Position numbers and translations under genes: made by a program
Assembly: GCF_008806775.1 (NCBI RefSeq)
Contig: NZ_WAEM01000006.1
Location: 157,663 to 221,662, forward strand
Length of the DNA stretch: 64,000 nt
Reading direction: 5' to 3'
Source: Flavobacterium luteum
GTDB lineage: Bacteria > Bacteroidota > Bacteroidia > Flavobacteriales > Flavobacteriaceae
Part shown: positions 45,633 through 55,600 of the stretch, in pieces
Layout of the letters: every line of letters begins with the position of its first letter
How positions within the stretch are numbered: the stretch's first letter is position 1
The notes under the pieces: generated by a model
The model's database searches: none
What the model was told of the DNA's origin: nothing
Seen by the model: the letters and a program-made list of their open reading frames with translations, nothing else

Positions 45633-47411
45633 TTACATCCGTTCTGGAACTTCAATACCTAATAATTTAAAAGCAGATTGAATGGTATCACTAACTTTTT
45701 TAGAAAGTTGAACTCTAAAAGTTTTTTTATTGCTATTTTCTTCTCCTAAAATAGAAACAGTTTGATAAAACGAATTGTACTCTTTTACTAAATCGTACGT
45801 ATAATTAGCAATTAATGCTGGACTATGATTGTTTGCGGCATTTTGAATAATCTCAGGATACAACTCTATTTGTTTGATTAGTTCTTTCTCTTTTTGATGC
45901 AATTCAAGTTCTTCAATTGAAACTTCTAAATCAAAATCGGCTTTTCGAAGAATAGATTGAATTCTAGCATATGTATATTGTATAAAAGGACCTGTATTTC
46001 CAGCAAAATCGACTGATTCCTCTGGATTAAATAAAATTCTCTTTTTAGGATCGACTTTTAAAATGTAATATTTTAGTGCGCCAAGCCCTATGATTTTATA
46101 TAGTTTAGCTTTTTCTTCATCAGAATAGCCTTCCAATTTCCCTAATTCTTCAGACAATTCTTTTGCCGTTTGAACCATGTCTTCCATTAAATCATCGGCA
46201 TCTACAACAGTTCCCTCTCGTGATTTCATTTTTCCAGACGGCAAATCGACCATTCCATAGGAAAGATGAAATAAGTTTTTAGACCAATCAAATCCTAGCT
46301 TTTTCAAAATTAAAAACAATACTTTAAAGTGATAATCCTGCTCATTTCCTACAGTATAAACCATACCGCCCACATCGGGAAAATCTTTTACTCGTTGAAT
46401 TGCTGTTCCTATATCTTGAGTCATGTAAACCGCCGTTCCATCTGAACGCAGTACAATTTTTCTATCTAAACCGTCTTCAGTTAAATCAATCCAAACTGAA
46501 CCATCAGGGTCTTTTTCGAACACCCCTTTTTCTAATCCAATTTGCACGACATCTTTTCCTAATAAATAGGTATCACTTTCATAATAATAAGTATCAAAAT
46601 CTACCCCAAGATTTTTATAGGTTATTGCAAAACCATCATAAACCCACTGATTCATGGTTCTCCAAAGTTGTACTACTTTTTCATCACCGGCTTCCCAATC
46701 GAGAAGCATTTTTTGGGCTTCTACAATAATTGGTGCATTTTTCTTTGCTTCTTCTTCGGTTTTCCCTTCTAAAATTAATTGATTGATTTGTTCTTTATAC
46801 GCTTTATCAAAAGCAACATAATATTTACCTACTAACTTATCACCCTTGATACCCGTAGAATGAGGCGTTTCACCGTTTCCAAATTTTTGCCAAGCCAACA
46901 TCGATTTGCAAATATGAATCCCTCTATCATTTATGATTTGGGTTTTGTAAACTTTTTTTCCTGACGCTTTAAGGATTTCTGCAACAGCATATCCCAAAAG
47001 ATTATTTCTAACATGACCTAAATGGAGTGGTTTGTTGGTATTAGGCGAAGAATATTCGACCATAACTGCCTTATTTTCTTGATTCGATTTTACAAATCCG
47101 TATTGCAAATCTTGTTTTATTGTATTAAAAAAATTCAAATAATAATTATCCGAAATGACAATATTTAAAAAACCTGAAACAACATTAAAATGCTTAACTT
47201 CTTGAGTATTTTCTACTAAATAATTTCCTAGTTTATTTCCTAATTCAACTGGATTACTTTTGATTTGTTTTAAAAGTGGAAATAAAACCATTGTGATGTC
47301 GCCTTCAAATTCCTTCCGAGTAGATTGAAATTCTATATTTTCTATGCTCACATCAAATAAATAAGCTATAGCATTTTGTATATGTGGAAAAAGAATTTTT
47401 GATAGTGACAT
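45633..47411 (-). CDS. argS: Arginyl-tRNA synthetase
   Basis: A 592-residue class I synthetase charging tRNA-Arg. The HIGH-type motif is PLHLGHVRNN, the KMSKS region reads KMKSREGTVVDADDL, and the C-terminal anticodon-binding domain includes NTGPFIQYTYARIQS and the end LLGIEVPERM, all typical. It ends 2 bp from the convergent TonB receptor gene. A promoter element lies 29 bp upstream. Confidence 0.97.
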   Translation of the reverse strand: MSLSKILFPHIQNAIAYLFDVSIENIEFQSTRKEFEGDITMVLFPLLKQIKSNPVELGNKLGNYLVENTQEVKHFNVVSGFLNIVISDNYYLNFFNTIKQDLQYGFVKSNQENKAVMVEYSSPNTNKPLHLGHVRNNLLGYAVAEILKASGKKVYKTQIINDRGIHICKSMLAWQKFGNGETPHSTGIKGDKLVGKYYVAFDKAYKEQINQLILEGKTEEEAKKNAPIIVEAQKMLLDWEAGDEKVVQLWRTMNQWVYDGFAITYKNLGVDFDTYYYESDTYLLGKDVVQIGLEKGVFEKDPDGSVWIDLTEDGLDRKIVLRSDGTAVYMTQDIGTAIQRVKDFPDVGGMVYTVGNEQDYHFKVLFLILKKLGFDWSKNLFHLSYGMVDLPSGKMKSREGTVVDADDLMEDMVQTAKELSEELGKLEGYSDEEKAKLYKIIGLGALKYYILKVDPKKRILFNPEESVDFAGNTGPFIQYTYARIQSILRKADFDLEVSIEELELHQKEKELIKQIELYPEIIQNAANNHSPALIANYTYDLVKEYNSFYQTVSILGEENSNKKTFRVQLSKKVSDTIQSAFKLLGIEVPERM

Positions 47412-47439
47412 GATTGTGCAATTATGATTTGTGAGATTG

Positions 47440-47447
47440 CAAATGTA
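47440..47447 (-). promoter_or_regulatory. -7 element for argS
   Basis: The minus strand reads TACATTTG, a full TAnnTTTG match, 29 nt before the ATG. No TTG at 17-23 bp spacing was found. Confidence 0.4.
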
Positions 47448-47632
47448 AACATATATAAAGCAATCTGAAAATAGAATTTGTTACTTATAATAATCAAAAA
47501 TGCCTTGTTAAAATCTATAGTTTTTGCTATTAACCTTTTTAATAGTAATTATTATATGAAAAATTCAAACTCAAATTTAATATTTGTAAGATTTTTATTT
47601 ATTATAAATTAAATAAAGTGTATTTTATCGAT

Positions 47633-47640
47633 TATATTTG
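47633..47640 (+). promoter_or_regulatory. -7 element for giant surface protein 1
   Basis: TATATTTG fully matches TAnnTTTG, 68 nt before the ATG at 47708. The surrounding 100 bp recur, with changes, before the second copy at about 52560-52690. Confidence 0.35.
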
Positions 47641-47707
47641 TATTTAAACGATATTATTAAAATATTTGTCAAGTCAAAAATATAGCACCCGTAATAAATT
47701 TATTATT

Positions 47708-50700
47708 ATGAAAAAATTAATACAACTCTTTATCTTAGTCATTAGTGGAAATTGTTTCTCGCAAGCAATAACAGTTAATACTAACACCTATACTGTGCCA
47801 CAATTAGTAAGTACAGTGTTAATTAACTCTCCCTGTGTTTCAGTAGTTAATGTTACTTCAAGTACTGGAACCAATTTTGGATCTTCAAACGGAATAGGAT
47901 ACTTCACAAATTCAAATCCAAATTTTCCAATGAAATCTGGAGTTGTATTAAGTACTGGTACCGTTACTAGTGCAGTAGGGCCTAATAAAACTGAATTAAA
48001 TGATGGGGCTGCAAATTGGCCAGGTGATTCTGATTTAGAAAAGACATTATTTCAATCTGGAATAACTATGAATTCAACCAATGCAACAGTTTTAGAATTT
48101 GATTTTACACCATTATCACCTAATTTTAGTTTTGACTTCCTTTTTGCCTCCGAAGAATATGGGAATTTTCAATGTCAGTTTTCTGACGCATTTGCTTTTT
48201 TATTAACCGATATAAGCACTGGAATTACTAGAAACCTAGCGGTAGTTCCTAATACTAATCAGCCTATATCGGTTATTACCATAAGGGATTACTTATACAA
48301 CTCATCATGTCCGTCTGCAAATTCAGAATATTTTGGAAGTTTTAATGGCAATTCAGCAGCTAATAGCTCGGCAACAAACTTTAATGGACAAACTAAATTA
48401 TTAAATGCCTCCGCTCAATTAATTCCTGATACTTTGTATCACATTAAACTTGTAATTGCTGATCGATCTGATTCAGGATCTGATTCAGCAATTTTCATTG
48501 CTTCTGATTCTTTTAATATTGGTCAAGATGTTTTAGGTCAAGATTTAACAATTGCCAACAAATCGGCAGTATGCTTTGGCACTACTCAAATTTTAAACAC
48601 CAACCTAAATCCACAAAATTATAATTTTAGTTGGACAAAAAACGGAGTTGTAATACCAGATGCCACAACTGAAACTTTAAGCATCACTAAAGCAGGTGTC
48701 TATGGAGTAACTTATGAGAAAAAATCAAAAAGTTGTGATGCTATTACTGACTATATAAGTGTTGAATATTTACCACAGTTCATAACTAAAAATCCAATAA
48801 ATTTAGTTAAATGTGATACTGGTGCTGCTACTTATTTATTTGACCTATCTTTAAATAGTGTAGTCATAAAAACTGGATTAAATCCATTAACTGAAGTTAC
48901 CTATTACGCTTCCCTCTCAGATGCGACATCAGCAACAAATGCAATACCTTTAATGTATAGTAGTGCTCCGAATGAAACAGTATATGTTAGAATAAAAAAC
49001 CATACTAACGCTTGTTTTGTAATAAAAACATTTAAGTTGTTGATAATTCCATCAGCAACAGCAAAGCAACCTAATGATATGAATGAATGTGCTAGCGAAA
49101 TAGGTCTTACTAAAGCAACTTTTAAACTCTCTAAACAAAACTATTCAATTTTAAATGGTCAATCATCATCTATTTATAAAGTTAGTTACTATCTATCACT
49201 TACTGATGCAAATAATGCCACTAATATTATAAACTCTAATCAAGCAATCTTTGAAGATAATACTACAATTTATGCAAGAGTAGAAAATGTAAATGATAAT
49301 ATATGTTTTAGCACTACCAATTTCAAAGTATTTGTAAATCCTTTGCCACTAGTAGATAAACTTGAAAATGTTATTGCATGTAATAGTTATACTTTACCCA
49401 CATTAACTAATGGAGAATATTTTACTGGAACAAATGGTTCTGGAACAAAACTTTTGGCTGGAGATATTATAAATGAAACAAAAACTATAAATATTTTTAA
49501 TAAACTCGGCCCTCTAGGTTGCTCTTCTGCAACCAGCTTTAAAATTACCGTGACTGACGCTCAGTTGGAAGTTCCAAAAAGTGGAACTTATTGTGGGAAA
49601 TATGGTTTACCTTCAGTAACTTTTGGTGATTATTTTACTGAATCTGGAGGAAAGGGAACAAAAATTCCATTCGGAACCTCGATTACATCTTCACAAACAA
49701 TTTACTTTTATTTTAAATCTATAACGGCTCCATACTGTGAGATTGATATTAATTTTACAATCACTATTATTCCTATACAGGAAGTTGGTCAATTTGTAAA
49801 TGTATTTGATTGTAATTCCTACAAATTACCCGTATTGAAAGTAGGAAATTACTATACACAACCTAAAGGAAGTGGAACAAAATTGGAAGCAGGAACAGTG
49901 ATTACAACTTCTCAAAGAATATATGTTTATTCTACGACAGGCTCACCTAATTATTGTACCTCTGGAAATTCATTTGAGGTTGTAATAGGTTTAAATCTAC
50001 CGAGTGAAATAGCACAATGCGGAAGCTATAAACTACCTGTATTACCTGTTGGAAAATACTATTTAGAACCAGCAGGACATGGAAATAGCATTCCAGCTGG
50101 GACCATGATTTCTGAAGACAAAAAAATATATGTTTATGTTCCAACTAGTACTTTTCCAAATTGTACGGATAACTTTAGTTTTAATGTTAGTATTGGCCAA
50201 CCAAAAATTGATGTTTTAGAAAATGTCGTTGCCTGTGAGAGCTATACACTACCTGTGCTTACTATTGGCAATTATTATACAGGATCAAATGAAACTGGGG
50301 TAAAGCTAGATGCTGGAGATAAAATAACTACCAATCAAACTATCTATATATTTAAGAAATCAACTGCAGTTTGTAGCAATCAATCTAGTTTTACAGTTAC
50401 TATAAACCCAAAACCACAAATTGATTCAAGATCAGATATTGATATATGTAATATTTATGAATTGACACCTCTTACGCATGGAGAATACTTTACAGGCTCA
50501 GGTGGAACTGGAACCAAACTTGTTGCGGGAACCAAAATTACTAGCTCACAAACTATTTACATATATGTTTTGGATCCTATAACAAAATGTTCTGATGAAA
50601 ATAGTTTTAATCTTAATATATCTTTAATAGAAGCAGATGCTCCATCTAATATCTCTGCTTGTGATAGCTATACGCTTCCTGCTTTAAAGATAGGGAATTA

Positions 50701-52303
50701 TTATTCAAAATCAGGTGGACCTAAAAGTGGTGAGGGTTCTTTTATGAAAGCTGGAGATGTTATTACTACTACTCAAACCATATATGTGTATTCAGAATCT
50801 GGAGAAAGAATAAATTGTAGTGATGAGAATATTTTTGTTGTAACCATTAATAAAACTCCAAAATTAGTTGCTATACCTGATGTAAACACATGTATTTCAT
50901 ACAAACTTCCTGAAATAAGTATAGGGAATTATTTTACAGGCCTTCTTGGAACTGGCACCATGTTAAAAGAGGATGATTTTGTAACTTCCACACAAACCAT
51001 AAATATGTATGCACAAACTGCAACAACACCTAATTGTTATGATGAGAAAAGTTTTAAAGTAACTATTTTTAAAGTCGATGAGGTGTCAAATATAACAATT
51101 TGTGAAAATTATACATTACCAACTTTAAAAGCTGGAGCTTATTATAGTGGTCCTGCAGGAACAGGATTGCGACTAGCAATTGGGGAATTAATTACAAGCT
51201 CTAGAACTATTTATATATATGGTCAATCACCCTTTAATCCAATATGTTATGATGAAAGTTCATTTGTTGTAACCATTATACCTAAACCAATTGCCTATTC
51301 TGCACCTAACGGATTAACTACTGTTTGTGATGAAGATGGAGAAAATGATGGAATTACCGATTTCGATTTATCAAAACTAGATTCAACTGTATTAGGAAAT
51401 CAAAAAACTTCTGAATTTTATGTAAAATATTATGCAACTCTTGAGGATGCTGCTAAAGAAAAAAATAGTTTGAATACAACAAACTTACCTGTAATATACG
51501 CTAGAGTAAACAATTCTTTAGCAAATAGTTGCTACGATATAAGAAATATTAATATAAATGTTATAAAAGCACCTATTCCTTATCCAAAAGGAGGTATTGT
51601 TTGTTTTGATAGTAAAACAAATACTTTGCTAAATTCATATAGTATTCCAAGTGGTTTAGACTCTTTAAATTATACTTTTAAATGGCTTAACGCATCAGGT
51701 AAAGTGGTTGGAACTGACAGTACTTATGAAGCTAAATTACCTGGTGAATACACATTAATTACAACCAGCAAAAAATCAGGATGTTCATCTTATCCTATTG
51801 TTTTAGAAATTTCCCCATCCGAACCAGCAGTGGTTGCCTTTACAGTTTCTGAAGATTTTTCAGATAATCAGACAATAACTGTAGATGCTAAAGGAATAGG
51901 TGGATTCTATGAGTACCAACTAAATTCGGGATCTTTTCAAGATAGTCCAATTTTTGAGAATGTTTCCTCAGGTTTGCATACTATTACCGTAAACGATAGA
52001 AATGGTTGTGGGAACTCCAATGTTCAGGTATTGGTAATAAATTATCCTAAATACTTCACCCCAAATGGTGATGGTGTTAATGATACTTGGAATATTTCTT
52101 CCTTAAGCGGACAATCGGATGCTAAAATAAAAATATATGATCGCTATGGCAAAATGATTAAAGTAATTAAACCTAGTGAAACGGGATGGGACGGAACCTT
52201 TTCAGGACAAAACATGCCTTCTTCTGATTATTGGTTTACTATATTTTATGAAAAGGAAGGTGTCATTTCAGAATTTAAATCTCATTTTGCAATGAAAAGA
52301 TAA
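47708..52303 (+). CDS. Giant T9SS type B surface protein, copy 1
   Basis: A 1531-residue secreted protein starting at the ATG at 47708 (signal peptide ending NCFSQ). A choice-of-anchor L domain covers about 25-275, with FLFASEEYGNFQCQFSDAF and NASAQLIPDTLYHIKLVIAD. Ig-like segments follow, then nine repeats of about 70 residues (558-1194) each opening with CxSYxLPxLxxGxYY and carrying a second cysteine before the next unit. The type B T9SS sorting domain ends it (YFTPNGDGVNDTWNI, FAMKR). It is probably a cell-surface adhesin or gliding-related protein. A close paralogue follows. Confidence 0.88.
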   Translation: MKKLIQLFILVISGNCFSQAITVNTNTYTVPQLVSTVLINSPCVSVVNVTSSTGTNFGSSNGIGYFTNSNPNFPMKSGVVLSTGTVTSAVGPNKTELNDGAANWPGDSDLEKTLFQSGITMNSTNATVLEFDFTPLSPNFSFDFLFASEEYGNFQCQFSDAFAFLLTDISTGITRNLAVVPNTNQPISVITIRDYLYNSSCPSANSEYFGSFNGNSAANSSATNFNGQTKLLNASAQLIPDTLYHIKLVIADRSDSGSDSAIFIASDSFNIGQDVLGQDLTIANKSAVCFGTTQILNTNLNPQNYNFSWTKNGVVIPDATTETLSITKAGVYGVTYEKKSKSCDAITDYISVEYLPQFITKNPINLVKCDTGAATYLFDLSLNSVVIKTGLNPLTEVTYYASLSDATSATNAIPLMYSSAPNETVYVRIKNHTNACFVIKTFKLLIIPSATAKQPNDMNECASEIGLTKATFKLSKQNYSILNGQSSSIYKVSYYLSLTDANNATNIINSNQAIFEDNTTIYARVENVNDNICFSTTNFKVFVNPLPLVDKLENVIACNSYTLPTLTNGEYFTGTNGSGTKLLAGDIINETKTINIFNKLGPLGCSSATSFKITVTDAQLEVPKSGTYCGKYGLPSVTFGDYFTESGGKGTKIPFGTSITSSQTIYFYFKSITAPYCEIDINFTITIIPIQEVGQFVNVFDCNSYKLPVLKVGNYYTQPKGSGTKLEAGTVITTSQRIYVYSTTGSPNYCTSGNSFEVVIGLNLPSEIAQCGSYKLPVLPVGKYYLEPAGHGNSIPAGTMISEDKKIYVYVPTSTFPNCTDNFSFNVSIGQPKIDVLENVVACESYTLPVLTIGNYYTGSNETGVKLDAGDKITTNQTIYIFKKSTAVCSNQSSFTVTINPKPQIDSRSDIDICNIYELTPLTHGEYFTGSGGTGTKLVAGTKITSSQTIYIYVLDPITKCSDENSFNLNISLIEADAPSNISACDSYTLPALKIGNYYSKSGGPKSGEGSFMKAGDVITTTQTIYVYSESGERINCSDENIFVVTINKTPKLVAIPDVNTCISYKLPEISIGNYFTGLLGTGTMLKEDDFVTSTQTINMYAQTATTPNCYDEKSFKVTIFKVDEVSNITICENYTLPTLKAGAYYSGPAGTGLRLAIGELITSSRTIYIYGQSPFNPICYDESSFVVTIIPKPIAYSAPNGLTTVCDEDGENDGITDFDLSKLDSTVLGNQKTSEFYVKYYATLEDAAKEKNSLNTTNLPVIYARVNNSLANSCYDIRNININVIKAPIPYPKGGIVCFDSKTNTLLNSYSIPSGLDSLNYTFKWLNASGKVVGTDSTYEAKLPGEYTLITTSKKSGCSSYPIVLEISPSEPAVVAFTVSEDFSDNQTITVDAKGIGGFYEYQLNSGSFQDSPIFENVSSGLHTITVNDRNGCGNSNVQVLVINYPKYFTPNGDGVNDTWNISSLSGQSDAKIKIYDRYGKMIKVIKPSETGWDGTFSGQNMPSSDYWFTIFYEKEGVISEFKSHFAMKR
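49379..51290 (+). repeat. Nine Cys-bounded protein repeats in copy 1
   Basis: Nine in-frame units of about 205-240 bp, each encoding a segment starting CxxYxLPxLxxGxYY, followed by an xTGTKL- or ETG-like turn, an AGxxIxxSQTIYIY strand and a second Cys before xSFxVTI. Units differ clearly from one another, so the array is old. A pair of cysteines per unit suggests one disulfide per domain. Confidence 0.85.
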
Positions 52304-52689
52304 TTGTGTTTTGTTTGAATGTTTTGTTTGAATGGTAAAGAGAAAAGCCATCACAGAACTTGAGACTGATTTTTTATGTTTAAAATTTGTAATATTTATG
52401 TTGCTTAAAATGAAATTAATACTTATATGATAAATATATATTCCTCTCCCTAAATAGAATTTGGGTTTTATACTATTTAAAAAAACTTTTTGAATTACTA
52501 AAACTAAAGATAATGCTATTCCATAAAAAATTTAAATAGAAAATCCTAAAATTTAAATTATAAATTGTAAGATTTTTATTTGTTAAATGTTTAATATTGT
52601 GCTTTTAATCGATAAAATTTGCTTTTAAGCGGTAATATTAAAACATTTGTCAAGTAAAAAAAATAGTATTTATTTTAAATTAGGATATT
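52304..52689. other. Gap between giant protein copies
   Basis: AT-rich spacer of 386 bp. The first 50 bp match the 3' flank of copy 2 (TGTTTTGTTTGAA occurs twice) but lack its perfect terminator stem. The last 130 bp match the leader of copy 1, including ATTGTAAGATTTTTATTT and TTTGTCAAGT. No open frame or RNA gene is visible. Confidence 0.65.
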
Positions 52690-55600
52690 TTGAAAAAATT
52701 AATACATCTCCTGTTCATTGTGATTAGTATAAATTGTTTCTCACAAGCAATTACTGTTAATACTACCACATTTAGTGTACCGCAATTAGTGAATACAGTA
52801 TTAATTAATTCCCCTTGTGTCTCTGCATCAAATGTATCATCAAGTACTGGCGCAAATTTCGGATCTTCTAACGGGATAGGATATTTTACTAATACTAATC
52901 CAAACTTTCCAATGAAATCTGGGGTAGTTTTAAGTACTGGTGCTGTTGCTAGTGCTATTGGACCCAATAAATCTGAATTGAATGAAGGAGCTGCAAATTG
53001 GCCTGGAGATTCTGATTTAGAAAAAATATTATTTCAATCTGGAATAAAAATGAATTCTGTAAATGCAACAGTTATAGAATTTGATTTTACACCAATATCG
53101 CCTTCTTTTAGTTTTGAATTCCTTTTTGCCTCCGAAGAATATGGAAATTTTCAATGTCAGTTTTCTGACGCATTTGCCTTTTTATTAACCGATATGAGCA
53201 CTGGAATTACTACAAACCTAGCAGTAGTCCCAAATACAAACCAGCCTATATCGGTTGTTACCATAAGGGATTACATTTACAACTCCTCATGTCCTTCAGC
53301 AAATGTGGAATATTTTGGAAGTTTTAATGGGGATTCTGCTGCAGATGGTTCTGCAACCAACTTTAATGGACAAACAAAATTACTAAATGCTTCAGCACTA
53401 TTAAAACCTAATACTCCATATCATATTAAATTGGTTATTGCAGATCGAACAGATTCAGGATCTGATTCAGCAATTTTTATTGCATCTGATACTTTTAACA
53501 TAGGACAAGATGTTTTAGGGCAAGATTTAACTATTGCTAATAATAGCGCAATATGCTTTAATAGTAGCCATACTTTAAAATCAAATCTTAGTCCAACGGA
53601 GTACACCTTTAAATGGAGCAGAAATGGAGTAATCATTCCCGAAGCTACTAATGAAAATTTAATCGTTACTAAAACAGGCACATATGGTGTTACTTATGAA
53701 AAAATATCAAGTTCTTGTGAACCTACGACCGACTTTATAAATGTTGAATACTTATTACCATTAGTAACCAAAAACCCTATAAATCTTTACAAATGTGATA
53801 CTGAAGCAAGTTCGTACCTGTATGATTTATCTATAAATACTAATGTTGTAAGATCTGGATTAATAAATCCTTTGACAGACGTTGACTACTATGCATCTTT
53901 GGCAGATGCTAACTCTGATACAAATAAATTACCATTAAATTATATAGGTACTGTAGGACAAACTATTTATGTCAGAATCAGAAATCGCAATAATGCTTGC
54001 TATGATGTTATTAAGTCCTTTCAATTATTAGTTACAAAACCTCCTGTTGCAAATAAACCTGATGATTTAATTAAATGTTCTACTTCACCAACAATAACTA
54101 CAAGTGTTTTTAGATTAGCTGATCAAAGTAAATATATCTTAAATGGCCAATCTGATGTAACGAATGAAATTACATATCATATCTCTTTATTAAATGCTAA
54201 TAACAGTACCACTCAATTAAACAGAAATTCGTATGTAGGATCTAATGATACAGTAATCTATGCAAGAATTCAAAACAAATTTGATAACAGTTGTTATAAC
54301 GTTACAAGTTTTAAATTAATCGTTAATCAATCTCCATTAGTAGACAAACTACCAGATGTTACTGCTTGTACTAGTTATATTTTACAACCACTAACTAATG
54401 GGAATTATTTCTTAGTAGATTCAAAAGGTAATAAAACCACTCCAGTTTTTGCGGGAGATAGCATAGAAAAAACCCAAGGTATAATGATATTCAACCAACC
54501 TGGTGGACCTGATACTTGTTTTTCAGCAACCGTTTTTAGAATAACAATAATTGATGAAGCCGATCTGCCAAAAAGTAAAGACTACTGTGATTCTTATACA
54601 TTGCCAAGAATGCCATTTGGCAATTATTATAGCGAACCCCATGGAAATGAGGAGGATAAATTGCCCCTTGGAACAAAGATAACTGAAACAAAAAAACTCT
54701 ATTTCTATTATAAAACTCTCACTGAACCTTTTTGTGAAATAGATATTGATTTTACTGTAACAATTACTCCAGTACAAAATGTTGGTACCTTTAAAAATGT
54801 ATTTGACTGCGATTCATATACATTACCACCCTTATCCGTAGGGAATTATTATACAAATAAAATGGGAGCTGGAACAAAATTAGAGGCTGGAACTATTTTG
54901 ACTAGTTCACAAAAAGTGTATGTGTTTTCTACCTCAGGTTCTCCTTATTATTGTTATTCTGAAAGTTCTTTCAAAGTTATTATAGGAATAGACACTCCAG
55001 AAGATATAATACAATGTGGTAGTTTTACCTTACCTGAGTTAGCAATTGGAAAATATTATACGGGACCAGCTGGAACTGGAACAGAATTGGAGGAAGAATC
55101 CTTAATTAACGAATCAAAAACGATATACATATACGTACAAAATGCGAAAACACCTAATTGTACCGATTTTACAAATTTCAAATTGACTATAGGGCAACCA
55201 AAAATTGACATCCTTGATAATGTAACCGTATGTGAAAGCTTTACCCTCCCAAATCTAATAAATGAAGGGAAGTTTTATACCGGACCTAATGAAACTGGAA
55301 AAATGCTAAATGCGGGTGATAAAATCACTTCAACACAAACTATTTATATTTTTAACCGTTCTGGACTTTCTTGTAGCAATCAATCTAATTTTAAAGTTAC
55401 TGTTAATCAAAAACCTATGATAGATTCCAGATCAGATATTGATATTTGTAATTTTTATGAATTGACTCCATTAAAAATAGGTAACTATTATACAGGGCCC
55501 GGAGGTACAGGAACTAAACTTGATGCAGGGACTAAAATAACTAGCGCGCAAACAATTTATATATACGCAACAGACCCAATAACAAAATGTTCAGACGAGA

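Noticed and set aside
47666..47707. Longer start for giant protein 1
   Set aside because: It would put 14 residues before a normal signal peptide, and copy 2 starts at the position matching 47708.
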